A DNA stretch of 64,000 nt. It comes from Areca catechu. Taxonomy: Eukaryota > Streptophyta > Magnoliopsida > Arecales > Arecaceae. Positions 33,088 through 44,110 of the stretch are shown in pieces. Within the stretch, counting starts at the first letter, position 1, and every line of letters starts with the position of its first letter. The notes under the pieces are model-generated. The model ran no database searches, was not told where the DNA came from, and worked only from the letters and a program-made list of their open reading frames with translations. The position numbers and the translations under genes are program-made. Location: assembly GCA_021397845.1 (NCBI GenBank), contig CM038039.1, positions 5,449,731-5,513,730 of the forward strand. The letters run 5' to 3'.

Positions 33088-36000
33088 ATGGCCAGAGCAA
33101 GCGATGGCGACGACACCGATGAAGCAGCGGGCGCGGGCGAAGCCGGCGGCCGCCACCTTCGTCGGGACCCGCGGCTCAAGGAGCTGGGCATCTCGTGCAT
33201 GCTCAACACGGAGGTGGGCGCCGTCCTCGCCGTGATCCGGCGCCCCCCGGACCCCGTCTCCGGTTACCTCCCTGGCGGAGCAGACGAGGGAGCCAACCCC
33301 CAGCTCCTCCAATCCCTCAAGTCCCTCCGCTCCCTCATCTTCCACCCCCAGCACGGCGAGTGGCGTTCCACCGAGCCCTCCGTCTACCTCTCCCCCTTCC
33401 TGGATGTCATCCAGAGCGACGAGATCCCCGCTGCCGCCACCGGCGTCGCCCTTTCCGCGGTTCTCAAGATCTTCCGCGTCGACGTCTTCGACGAGCGCAC
33501 CCCAGGCGCCCGCGAGGCCATCCACTCCATCGTGTTTGCCGTCACTAACTGTCGGCTGGAGCGCACCGACCAGGCCTCCGAGGACGCCGTCCTCATGCGC
33601 ATCCTCCAGGTGCTGACCGCCATCATGCGGTCCCGCGCGTCCTTCCTCCTTACCGACCACGCCGTCTGCAGCATCGTCAACACCTGCTTCCAGGTGGTGC
33701 AGCAATCGGTCCACCGGGGGGATCTCCTCCAGAGGAGCGCCCGCCATGCCTTGCACGAGCTCGTCCAGGCCATCTTCTCCCGCCTTCCGGCGATCAAGGT
33801 GGCCGAGACCGACGACCGGGCTTCCCAAGTCGAGGACGAGGACGAGGACGACGCCGACATGGCCATCTCCGGCTACGGCGTGCGCTGTATGGTCGACATC
33901 TTCCGCTTCCTCTGCTCTCTGCTCAACGTCGGCGAGGTCGTCGATTCTGCTGAGGGGTTCGGCTCCATCAGCTCCGACGAGGACGTTCAGCTCTTCGCGC
34001 TGGTCCTCATCAATTCCGCGGTGGAATTGGGCGGCGAAGGAATCGATAAGCACCCTAAGCTCCTGCAAATGGTCCAGGATGATCTCTTCCACCATCTCAT
34101 CCACTACGCCACGTGCTCGAGCCCGCTCGTTCTATCCATGATCTGCAGCGCAGTCTTGAATCTCTATCACTTCCTGCGTCGGTAGGTACTAAATATTTTC
34201 TCCTCGCCATTCCACCTTGCTTGTTTCGATGCAGGATTAATTAAAATATCGGAGCAAAGAGCAAGTCCTATCCAATCCACGTTTTTGTTTATTTATAGGT
34301 GTCTCAGGCTCCAACTTGAAGCATTCTTCACCTACGCGCTCTTAAGAATTGCAGCAGGAGGGAGCGGAGTGCAGCTCCAGGAAGTCGCGATCGAAGGTAT
34401 CATAGGATTCTGCCGGCAGGCTACCTTCGTGATCGAAATGTACGTCAATTACGACTGCGACCCGATCCGGCATAACGTGTTCGAAGATATCGGGAAATTG
34501 CTCTGCAAGACCGCATTCCCTGTGACCAATCCCATGTCTCCCATGCAGGTCCAGGCCTTCGAGGGCCTCGTCACCGTCATCACCACCATTGCCGACAGTA
34601 TCGAGGACGAACAAGTTCCCGACCGGGAGTCCTACAGCACCGACGTTGCCGATTACAAGCCCTTCTGGGTCGAGAGGTGCGACAGCCACGACAATCCCGA
34701 CACCTGGGTCGAGTTTGTTAGAATGAGGAAGATGAAGAAGAAGAAGATAATGATCGCCGCCAACCATTACAACAGGGACGAGAAGAAAGGGCTGGATTTC
34801 TTGAAAATTTGCCATCTGGTACAAACTCCACCGGACCCCAAGTGCCTGGCCTACTTCTTCCGCTACACGCCGGGATTGGACAAGAACAGGATCGGGGACT
34901 TCCTAGGCGACCCCGACGAGTTCAACCTCCAAGTGCTGAAAGAATTCACCGAGACGTTTGATTTCTCCGGAGTGATCCTCGATACCGCCCTCCGAACTTA
35001 CCTGGAGACATTCCGGCTGCCCGGAGAGTCTCAGAAGATACAGAGGATCCTCGAGGCATTCTCTGAGAGATTCTATGAGCAGCAGTCTTCGGAGATCTTC
35101 GTGAGCAAGGATGCGGTGTTCATCCTCTGCTACTCCCTCATCATGCTCAACACCGACCAGCACAACCCACAGGTGAAGAAGAAGATGACCGAAGAGGAGT
35201 TCATAAGGAACAACAGAGCCATCAACGGCGGGAAGGATCTCCCAAGAGAATACCTCTCCGAGCTCTTCCATTCGATCTCCAGCAACGCGATCACACTCTT
35301 CGGCCAGACTGGTTTGCCCACGGAGCTCAGCTCGAACCAATGGGCCGATCTCATCAAGAGATCGAGAGTCGTGGAACCCTTCATCATGTGCGACTTCGGC
35401 CTTAAGCTGGGCCGGGACGTGTTCGTCGCCATATCGGGACCCTCGGTCGCCACGCTTGCCGCCATCTTCGAGCACACCGACGACGAGGAGATACTGCAGG
35501 AGTGCGTCGAAGGGCTGATATCCATAGCAACAATTGCAAGATACGGATTGGAAGATATCCTCGATGAGATCCTCTCTTGCTTCTGCAAGTTCACCACCCT
35601 GTTAAATCCTTATGCCACGGCCGAGGAGACTCTGTTCACATTCAGCAATGAGTTGAAGCCGAGAATGGCTACGCTGGCTCTCTTCACCATCGCAAACAAG
35701 TTCGGGGAATCGGTGCGGGGGGCGTGGAGGAACCTGGTTGATTGCATGCTCAAGCTCAAGCGGTTGAAGCTATTGCCTCAGTCTGTAATCGAGCCCGAGA
35801 ACGCTCCATCATCGGACTCCGAGTTCACCCTGCACACCAAGTCGGAATCCGGTGTCATCTTCCCCTCATCGCACCCAAGGTTTGGCAGTAGCCGCCAGGT
35901 TTCAGGATTGATCGGGAGGTTCTCGCAGTTCCTATCACTAGAAGGTGGTGGCGATTCGATGCTCAGTGTTGGGAGCGAGTTTGAGAACAACTTAAAGGTA

Positions 36001-37392
36001 ATTCAGCAATGTCGCATCGGGAATATCTTTAGAGAGAGCTCCAAGTTGCCTGACGAGTCGTTGCAGAACCTTGGCCGGGCTCTCATATTCGCAGCAGCAG
36101 GTAAAGGCCAGAAATTTAGCACTCCGGTCGAAGAGGAAGAGACGGTCGGATTCTGTTGGGATCTCCTGGTCATGATTTCAACGATCAACGTTCAGAGATT
36201 CGCGGCATTCTGGCCTCAATTCCATGACTGCTTCACCGTGGTATCGCAGTTCCCTCTCTTCTCGCCTTGCCCATTTGCCGAGAAGGCCATTGTTGGGCTC
36301 TTCAAGATTGCTCTCAAGCTCTTCTCATCTCCCCCGCGTGTTGACAAGCTCCCTGAAGAGATCATTTTCAAGTCCATCAACCTGATGTGGAAGCTCGACA
36401 AGGAAATTCTCGACACATGCTGCGAGAACATTGTTGAAAGCACAGCTCAAATCCTGAATGAAAATGCGAAGAACGTTCAGACCATGATCGGGTGGAAGAC
36501 ACTGCTTCACCTACTCTCCGTAACAGGCCGGCATCCTGAGACATTTGATCAGGGGGTGGAGGCTCTCATGAAACTGATGAGCGAAGGAACCCATGTCACA
36601 AGGTTCAATTATCCCTACTGCATCGAGGCGGCATTTGGATATGCAGCACTAAAGATCAGCCCACTGGAGAAGAGCTCCAAGATTTTAGACTTGATGGGAG
36701 AATCCGTGAATTGGCTGATCCAATGGCATAAATCAGGTTACTCTGACCCGGGGAGCACTAATAGCAGCTCGTCCATGGACGACGTACATAAGATGGGGGC
36801 TAGCACCGGCAACCTTGGGGCCAATCTGTTCGTCAAACTGGCCGAGGCATTGCGTAAGACTAGCTTGGTCCGACGGGAGGAGATCCGAAACCAGGCAGTA
36901 GCGGAGCTAAGGAAGTGCTTCACAGCCGCTGAGGAATTGGAGTTCACGCCGGCAAACTGCCTTGCTTGCTTCAATCTTGTGATCTTTGCCATGGTCGATG
37001 ACCTGCATGAGAAAACGTTGGAGTACTCGAGAAGGGAGAATTCGGAGAGGGAGATGAAGAGCATGGAGGGGACGCTGAAGGAGGCGATGGAGCTGCTTGT
37101 AGAGGTGTTCCAGCGGTTCATGGTGCCCTTATCGCAAAGCCCGGGGTTCCGGACCTTCTGGCTTGGGGTGTTGAGGAGGATGGACACCTGCATGAAGGCT
37201 GACATTGGGGGCATGGGCGAGGGTGTTCTGCAGGGGCTTGTGCCTACGCTACTGAAGAAGATGATAACCGAGATGAAGCAGAAGGAGATTTTGGTGCAGA
37301 GAGAGGGGGATGAGCTTTGGGATATCACAAACATTCAGATACAATGGATAGCTCCGTCGGTGAAGGAGGAGCTGTTCCCCGATGAGTTTTGA
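33088..37392 (+). CDS. GNL2: GNOM-family ARF-GEF (Sec7 domain), GNL2-like
   Basis: Two exons, 33088-34181 and 34299-37392, join in phase 2 to give about 1395 residues, close to the length of plant GNOM-family exchange factors. These load GTP on ARF GTPases to drive vesicle budding at Golgi or endosomal membranes. Domains in order: DCB (about 20-240), an acidic run (248-257), HUS with the box NYDCDPIRHNVFED (about 415-428), Sec7 (about 505-695) with the catalytic Glu 608 in FRLPGESQK, then C-terminal HDS helical repeats. Tyr643, Ser644, Asp651 and Met661 are the brefeldin-sensitive type at the four known positions. The start fits: ATG context ACGATGG. GNL2 rather than GNOM or GNL1 is a judgement from the Sec7 and linker sequence (AANHYNRDEKKGLDFL); in Arabidopsis GNL2 acts in pollen. 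First exon very GC-rich. No defects seen. Confidence 0.88.
34182..34298 (+). other. Single intron of the ARF-GEF gene
   Basis: Donor CGTCG|GTAGGTAC, acceptor tatttatag|GTGTCTC, 117 bases, T-rich before the acceptor. This choice gives FLRRCLRLQLEAFF, the same spacing as the LYHHLR...LQLEAFF segment known in GNOM. A second AG ten bases further on (ctcag|GCTCC) would drop three residues. Confidence 0.85.
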
Positions 37393-38082
37393 ACTGTCCT
37401 GGCTTCGCAGGGGAAAGTGTGGGAAAAGGTCATCATTGTAGTTTATTCGAAGGTAGAGGCAGATGGTAAGGGCATTAACAGGCCTTTGTTTATAAGCTGT
37501 TTTGAAATTTTTTATGGCCTTCACTTTTTTGTTGTTGTAATTCTACTTCAAAAACATTTTTCCTCTTGATTAGGAGAGGGGCATTATCATTTCTTAGAAA
37601 AATGTTGTCGCCTAATCATTCTTCCAGGACTTAGTTAACATCAGGCAACCTCACTGCCTTCTTCAGCAAGATATGCTCCTGGAGCTCCGTACTTTTTTTA
37701 TAAAAGTTTTTTTTGACCTGTGATTATCAGCAGAAATCTCCGATATTCAAGTCAATGAATATTTGAACAACGTTAGAGTTCAGAAAGATAGAATGGCTAA
37801 ATGAACATGGGTGGCAGTAAACATACATATTGAAAATCCTCTCTTATCTATTTATAGAGTTACTCGAAATAAATGATTTTTTTAGGAGAATCTTTTTTGG
37901 TTAAGCATAACCTGAGTTACTCGAAATAAATGATTTTATTGAGAGAGAATCTTTTTTGGTTAAGCATAACCTCTTTCCATTAAAGCTAACATCTTCTGGT
38001 TGGATGCAGCTTCTTTTTGGTAGGATAATAGCATTCCGTTGAGATTCTAATTTCTTTCGGTTAATGTAACAGCTATGGCAGC
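37393..38082 (+). other. 3' UTR and downstream flank of the ARF-GEF gene
   Basis: T-rich sequence with no ORF of note. It includes a near-perfect tandem duplication (37858-37971). No polyadenylation signal can be assigned with confidence. Confidence 0.45.
37858..37971 (+). repeat. Two-copy tandem duplication of about 55 bp
   Basis: gagttactcgaaataaatga, then gagaatcttttttggttaag, appears at about 37858 and again at about 37914, with a few differences. It looks like a simple local duplication. Confidence 0.85.
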
Positions 38083-38870
38083 TGTTGTGATAAGCTGGTT
38101 CAATAAAAGGCAGTTACCGGTTCAGAGGCCCAATTAATTCTTTCTGAACCGGTCGCCCAAGCCAGAAGGCATGAAGATAACTTCGAAGCCCGATAAAGCG
38201 ACAATTTGACATTACTATACTAATCACAACACTGGATCAATCTTCGGCCTATGCGAAGAGGCCAATTCCGGAGTATATCCATGATCCGTGTTGTCAGCTA
38301 GTCCCTCTTCACATCAATTCGAAGAAGACTGGTCCGAAGAAGACAATTAATACATCTCCCCGCTTGCTTCGAAGAGGACAAGTCCGAAACAGATACTCCA
38401 GCCTATTTCGAAGAAGGTAGCTCCGAAACGAATGGCTAAGATGTCTTCGGCTTGCTCCGAAGAGGAAATGGCCAGTCTGATTTCGGTCCTTTTTGAAAGA
38501 GTGGCATTGAAGTAAATTCATGGTTAATCTCAACTTAAAGTTATCGGAAGTGGGTTTGGTTGTTATAACCAACCACGTGGCCAATAGCACTGGCTTCAAT
38601 AATATTGAGATAATCAATATCCGACAGCAACTACTTTTGGTTACGGGGATGTTAGATTAACCAACCCCCTAACTAAAGTCATGCGGACATAACTACATTC
38701 AGTTACATCCACTCCTATAAATATCGGTGAGAGGGGACTCCCACGGTAGGTGATCCCAGGCAAGCCAGAGCCAGTTCACAACTAAGCTCTCGCAAGCTCC
38801 CGCTCCTTTCATTCTCGCTTCTTCTCCTCACAACTCTCCATTCCGTGGCCTGAATCCTGACTTAGGCATC
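38083..38870 (+). repeat. 5' LTR, truncated at its 3' end
   Basis: It aligns with 42569 to about 43377: caataaaaggcagttaccgg, then the ttcggcctatgc-like segment, then cctataaatatcgg (TATA box near 38714). The last ~110 bases of the LTR and the primer site are missing. Confidence 0.8.
38714..38723 (+). promoter_or_regulatory. LTR TATA box
   Basis: tataaatatc in the 5' LTR; the same box is at about 43216 in the 3' LTR. It is about 40 bases before a G/A-rich conserved segment. Confidence 0.5.
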
Positions 38871-38892
38871 GAGAATCTCCTAGAACAGCTAA

Positions 38893-39318
38893 TGGCGAAT
38901 CTCCGTTCCACCTGGCCTACGGCATTGAAATAGTCTTCCCTGTTGAAGTTACTTTACAATATTTAAGGATTGACCATTACAAGGAACCCAAAAATTTGGA
39001 GCGTCGAAGAGTGAATCTAGATCTGCAACAAGGCACCAGGCTTTGTGCCCAGATGAAGATGGCGGCATACCGGCAAAAAGTAGCCAAATACTACAACTTC
39101 AGGGTGAAGGAATGAACCTTCTGATCCGAAAACTTAGTACTGCGAAGAGCTGAAGTATCCAAACTAATGGAACAAGGCAAACTCTCCCCTAACTGGGAAG
39201 GCCCTTACCAAATCAGAGAAGTCATACGCCCGGGAGCCTATCGGCTTGAAACTCTGGACGGTTCACTACTACCTCGGCCTTGGAATGTAGAAAACCTTCG
39301 AAGTACTATCAATGAGAG
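38893..39318 (+). pseudogene. Integrase C-terminal remnant
   Basis: The frame reads GESPFHLAYGIEIVFPVEVT, then MAAYRQKVAKYYNFRVKE, stops near 39113-39121, then GKLSPNWEGPYQIREVI and LPRPWNVENLR. This is the post-catalytic and C-terminal part of a Tat integrase, equal to about 26204-26620 in the outer element. It lacks the zinc finger and all catalytic residues. It begins about 22 bases after the LTR break. Confidence 0.85.
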
Positions 39319-39344
39319 ATTTCTCTTTGAAAGACTTCAGTGAA

Positions 39345-39690
39345 ACATCCATGCAAAGGCAGGCCTAACCAGCCTACCTTATTATCAAACAAAGGTACAG
39401 GAATGGTCTAAGTGATTTACCTTACGGTAAATCCGACGACGTGCCGAGGTGGGCCTAACCAGCCTACCTTACTGTCAACCAAAGGCATAAGGATAGTCTA
39501 AGTGATCTACCATACGATAAATCCGATGACGTGCCGAGATGGGCCTAACTAGTATATCTTACTATCAATCAAAGGCACAAGGATGATCTAAGCAATTTTC
39601 CCCTACGGTAAAATCGACGACGTGCCAAGACAGGCCTAGCCAGCATACCTTATTACTATCAATAAAATGCCTAAGGATGGCTTTATCGGC
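39345..39690 (+). repeat. About 90-bp tandem array after integrase
   Basis: gggcctaaccagcctacctt, then aaatccgacgacgtgcc, recurs at about 90-base spacing for three to four copies with decay. It occupies the same place as the arrays at 18540, 26640 and 49770 but is unrelated in sequence. Confidence 0.85.
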
Positions 39691-39903
39691 CTACCTTAAA
39701 TAGAGACAAATCTGATCAAGGCCATCATGAAGTCTTGGGAATCTTTATATAAATACCCCGTTCAGTATTCATAGTGCTGAATAGCTTATACTTAGAATTA
39801 TTATGGAGCACAATTGTCCAACAGAAGGGAAAACTCCTACATCAAGCAAAGAAGATTTTCATTCATCAGGAGATTTAATACATACTCTCAAGGGGAGACT
39901 GAT

Positions 39904-41258
39904 TTACATCAATGAAAAGGAAAAAATTCCATTAAGATTATTTCTTTTCGGCCGATCTGGAAGCAGGAGTAGAAGTCTCCTTTGTAATATCTTCATTAGT
40001 TGGGGGAGCCGGCACTTCAGATTTTTTATTTCCTTTTCCCCTACATCATCAACAGTGATGGCCAGAAGTGAGGCGTCTATGTTCGGGTACATTTCCACAA
40101 CTTTTTCAAGGTAGTCTTGAAAGCTGATGCGATAGCCTTCCACCCCTGTTTCATGTATTTCTTCATCGAAGGCCTTGGACTTTTTATAAGCCTCGACTAC
40201 ATGGAGAGCATTCTGATCGGCTCTTTTTGCCTTCAATACGGCTGACGCCGCCACTTGCTTCAAGCTGATCTCTTTCTCCTAATTCAGCCTTCTAGTTTGC
40301 CGTCTCTTCAGCATTCCTCAGGGTATCCTTTATTAGCAATTCAGCTGAGATCAGCTTCCTTCGTCTTTTCTTCAAGTCGACCGCCAGCTCAGTTGCGTGC
40401 ATCTGAACTGCCTTTAATTCCTTCTTTAAAGAATGATTGACGGTGGTAGCTTGACTCAGCTTCTGTTTAGCAGCGATTAGAAGCTCTTCAGCTGCTTCTC
40501 TTTCGGCTTTGGCCGATGTCAACTGGTTTCTGAGGTCATCGCTGAGGTCGATAGACCCACGAATGCTCTCATCTAGCAGAGAGACATCGTAGATAATCTG
40601 CCAAAGAAAATATACATGAAATCATCCCTATTGGTATTGATACATTAAAGAAAGCCCTACGAACTACTCCAACACTTACTTGCAGTATTCTAGGGTAGAC
40701 GAAAGAAAGAGTGTCTTCCAATCCTTACCTTTGTGTCACCATCCAATTCTTTCAGAAAATGGTGGCTTTCAATAAAATCTTTGCCAGCCTTGGGTTGTCG
40801 AGACCAACATTAGCGACTAGCATATTACAGCTTCCAAATCTTTCTTCCTTGATGATTTGAAGTTTGGGCTTGGCGTCGTCATCAATTAATGGAGCCTTAC
40901 CCTTATCTTGTGAGCTTGGCTCTCCAGATAGCTATACGACAGGAGATGCCACTAGACGTTCAGTTGAGTGTCCTGCTACGGAGGGGCCTTCCTCCTCTAA
41001 AGAAGATTCTACATTAATGGGGACCTTATCCCCAATCGCAACTTGTAGAGAGGATTGGATGCGAACCCATTTTTGCTCTGACCTTCTTAGTGGAGTGACT
41101 GTTGCCATCCTCCTCACTGCCTGTCGGAGCCGTGCCGCGTCAGGTCTCATAACAGATAAACTGTTAAAGTTTGTTAATGGAGGAAGAAGGAGAAAGGCGG
41201 CGAACAAAAGGAACCTTGGAGAAGAACTGCTCAAGAGGGCAATGTCGCCAATGTTCAA
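39904..41258 (-). pseudogene. Antisense spliced gene of the deleted element
   Basis: Minus-strand frames cover 41258-40932 (with MRPDAARLRQAVRRMAT), an intermediate part, an intron at 40679-40598, and a coiled-coil exon starting IIYDVSLLDESIRGS that continues QLTSAKAEREAAEELLIAAKQ to 40292. A stop separates this from the last part (40263-39904), which has YKKSKAFDEEIHETG and VVEMYPNIDASLLA. The start of the coiled-coil exon and its end motif match the outer element's antisense gene (LHDISLMDDG; KKYKASDDFKEEM). The PF04195-like N-terminal domain is not seen and may be lost. Function unknown. Confidence 0.65.
40598..40679 (-). other. Intron B of the deleted element's antisense gene
   Basis: On the minus strand the donor is CTGCAA|GTAAGTGTT and the acceptor attttctttggcag|ATTATCTAC, 82 bases, phase 0, T-rich before the acceptor. 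Confidence 0.7.
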
Positions 41259-41286
41259 GAAAGTTTAACTCTCAGGGATATAAATC

Positions 41287-41298
41287 TCTTATATAAAG
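41287..41298 (-). promoter_or_regulatory. Possible TATA box of the antisense gene
   Basis: The minus strand reads CCTTTATATAAGAG about 35 bases before the first ATG of the open frame at 41258. If it is used, transcription would start very close to that ATG. Confidence 0.35.
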
Positions 41299-42552
41299 GT
41301 CGCCAATAGCTCAAATTCCTTGCTCACGTTTCAAGCAGTTTTCTGATTGTGCCACGTGCGCTCACATCAATAAATAAAAGAGGGAATAATGGTCTCGATC
41401 CATCTCTAGATGGTTATGAGAATTCAAAGGGCTACGACCAGTTCGATTTCAGAGATATGCAGCTTTAATATTCCGGTCACTGCAATTCCATGATCCGAGT
41501 AATAACTGCCCTGCCAATGGTAATTGGACAGCTAGCAAAAAAAAATATGCCCCATTATTAATGAATTAAAATTGCCCACAAAAGCCGAGGTTCTTTAATT
41601 ATGAGCTCAAGAGCTTAAGGGTCAGGCTTATGAACAGAAAGGGTCAACCTGTGACAAGTCCAACTGATTGGTTCATTTGAGGCTGGCATTCTTGCCAATG
41701 GTAAATCCGAGGACCTCATTACTTTAGAAAAATTCATACTTAAGTTGAGGGCTAATATGTCTGAGGACTGTGTACTTGGAATTTCTCTCACTCAAGCTAA
41801 AGACCGAGATATATCTAAGAACTACTACTTATCCGGGGAACACTTCATGTCCGAAGACTGCTGCTTATCCAAAGACTTTTTTCTTGGAAAAATTTTCCTC
41901 ATAATGAAAGGCCTTGTTCATCCGATGATTCTATACTTAAAAAAAAATCATAACATGACATAGTCTGCAAGAAATAAAAGTCGGGGAGAGAAAGAAAGTT
42001 TGGAACAGTTGAAAATGAAGGAAACAAAAGCTCGACGAAGGCGAAGAAGCCTCCTATGCTAGGCCACTGTCCATTATATAGGGTACAAGAATGATTCGGA
42101 TGATTTCCTCAAGAGAAGGGGAACCTCTCCAATCATGCCACATATGGAGGTGCCAATCGCGGATGCGAAGGCCTAAGAGACGTCAGACAATTCAATGGGA
42201 GAAAGACCAAACTGTCAGTCACACGATCCACGTGATCGTATCTGACGGCCAAGATGGAGTTCGTACGTAATATCAATGGATAAGATGATGCCACATCCTC
42301 CATCCAAACCTAAGCCGAAGAGTCAGCCGGATCGCCATAATGGAAGGAAGAGATATAACTTGCCAACCTGCGCTTCCTTTTCAAGAACCAATAGGAAAGC
42401 GACACCTGTCCGTGGCACGATGATCGAATCAGAAGTCAGTTATTGTAGTCGACTAAATTGAAGATTTACCATCACTGGTCATACCTTTTCCATCGGTAAA
42501 TGACAGCCCATGAATACTTTCACTTTTCAAAACAATTAATTATTTTGAAACT

Positions 42553-42568
42553 GGGAGTGGGGGGCAAC
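42553..42568 (+). other. Polypurine tract of the deleted element
   Basis: gggagtggggggcaac lies directly before the 3' LTR and is nearly the same as the tracts of the other Tat elements. Confidence 0.8.
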
Positions 42569-43488
42569 TTTTATAATAAGCCGGCTCAATAAAAGGTAGT
42601 TACCGGTCAGAGGCCCAATTAATCCTTTCTAAACCAATCATCCAAGCCAGAAGATCTGAAGACAACTTCGAAGCTCGATAAAGTGACGATTGGACATTAC
42701 TATACTATCATAGCATTGGGTCAGTCTTCGGCCTGTGCCGAAGAGGCCAATTCCGGAGTATATCCCTGATCCATTTTGTTCCTGAATAATTAGCTAGTCT
42801 CTCTTCAGGTCATTCCGAAGAAGACTGGTCCAAAGAAGATAGTTAACTCATCTCCCGCCTGTTCTGAAGAGGACAAGTCCGAAGTAGATACTCCAACCCA
42901 CTTCGAAGAAGGTAGCTTCGAAATGAATGGCTAAGGCATCTTTGGCTTGCTCCAAAGAGGATAGGATGAAGCAAATGGCCAGCCTGATTTCGATCTTTCT
43001 GAAAGAGTGGCTTTAAAGTAATTCCGGTTAATCTCAACTTAAAGTTACCAGAAGTAGATTTGGTTGTAATAACTAACCACATGCCAATAGCAGTAGCTTC
43101 AACAATATTGAGATAATCAATATCCGATAGCAGCTACTTTTGGTTACAGAGATGTTAGACTAACTAACCCCCTAACTAAGTCACGCGAACCTAAATACAT
43201 TCAGTTACATTCACTCCTATAAATATCGGTAAGAGGGGACTCTCGCGGTAGGTGATCTCATGCAAGCCAGAGCCAGTTCACAACTAAGCTCTCGCAAGTT
43301 CCCACTCCTTTCATTCTTGCTTCTTCTCCTCAGAACTCTCTATTCTATGGCCTGGATCTTTACTGACTTAGGCATCGGAGTGTCCCCCACCAGAGAAAAT
43401 CTGGTCGGGGGTCTGTTTTGCAGGAACTCCGAGAGGCAAACCAGCAACCCAGCTACTCCATCCGGTCTGCGAGGGTTCAGCACCAACA
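42569..43488 (+). repeat. 3' LTR of the deleted element
   Basis: It starts ttttataataagccgg (first base pair probably altered from TG) and is taken to end at caccaaca (43488). It contains catcggagtgtccccc and a cctcgc-free GGTCTGTTTTGCAGG segment, which the outer LTR also has as tttttttgcagg. The right end is a best guess. Confidence 0.7.
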
Positions 43489-43727
43489 TCTATCTTGGTC
43501 CACTCGTGCCTTTTACTTAGGTGTCTTGGATAGTAATTAGGATCTTGATTATTATATATTGTAGTAGTCTTGACATTATCCCAATGCACTTGATTAAGTC
43601 TGCCTTGATAGTCAGTCGAATCTGAGTAACTATTTGGCCAAAGTGCACTAAGGGAGGTTATGTCAATCGGGCTATAACTTGTAATTTCTCTATTCTATGT
43701 GCCATACCTTATTTGATGCAGTGATAA
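43489..43727. other. Unassigned interval
   Basis: A short AT-rich stretch between the Tat LTR and the CACTA terminus. I see no coding or structural signal. Confidence 0.5.
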
Positions 43728-44110
43728 TACTACAAGAAAAATGATTATTAGCGATGGTTTATTGCCATTGCTAATAGATAGTTTATTATCGCTAATGTTT
43801 TTAGCTATGGCTTACTGTCGTTAAAATTTTTAGTGGTGGCTTGCCATCATTAAAAAGCTGTCGCATAAATCATTGTCGTAATTAATCTTTATTAGCAATG
43901 GCAAATCATGCTGTTGCTAATAAAAATTATTAGAGAGTGATTAGAGATGGTAACTACCATCACTAATAATATTTTTATTTTTTTTAAAATAATTAAATTA
44001 AAAAAATATTAGTGACCAAAAAAATCATCGTGAAAAATGGTATGTATTGGTAATAAAGATTTAGCAATGGCAGTTACTGTCGCCAAAGCCGTTGCTAATA
44101 AAATTTTTAA
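43728..44110. repeat. CACTA terminus and subterminal repeats
   Basis: Direct and inverted copies of ttagcgatgg, gccattgctaat and catcactaat alternate, close to the repeats at 1440-1765. In known CACTA elements such repeats bind the TNPA-type protein. Confidence 0.8.

Larger units (their letters stand above)
38083..43488 (+). mobile_element. Tat retrotransposon with large internal deletion
   Basis: A 5' LTR (from 38083) and a 3' LTR (from 42569) match over several hundred bases. Between them lie only the integrase C-terminus, a ~90-bp repeat array, an antisense gene and a polypurine tract. gag, protease, RT and RNase H are absent. The 5' LTR breaks at 38870, after gacttaggcatc, and about 20 bases later integrase sequence starts. 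No matching target duplication is visible with the ends chosen (gcagc before, tctat after), so an end may be off or eroded. It is a different family from the other Tat elements here. Confidence 0.8.

Noticed and set aside
33076..34104. 342-codon open frame on the minus strand of the ARF-GEF first exon
   Set aside because: It mirrors the GC-rich coding exon. Open antisense frames are expected where third positions are G/C. No domain is recognisable.
33088..37392. Calling the gene GNOM or GNL1
   Set aside because: Length and Sec7 text fit the family as a whole, but several Sec7 and linker stretches looked closer to GNL2 as I recall it, and the Met at the brefeldin position argues against GNL1. 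The choice between GNOM and GNL2 needs a tree.
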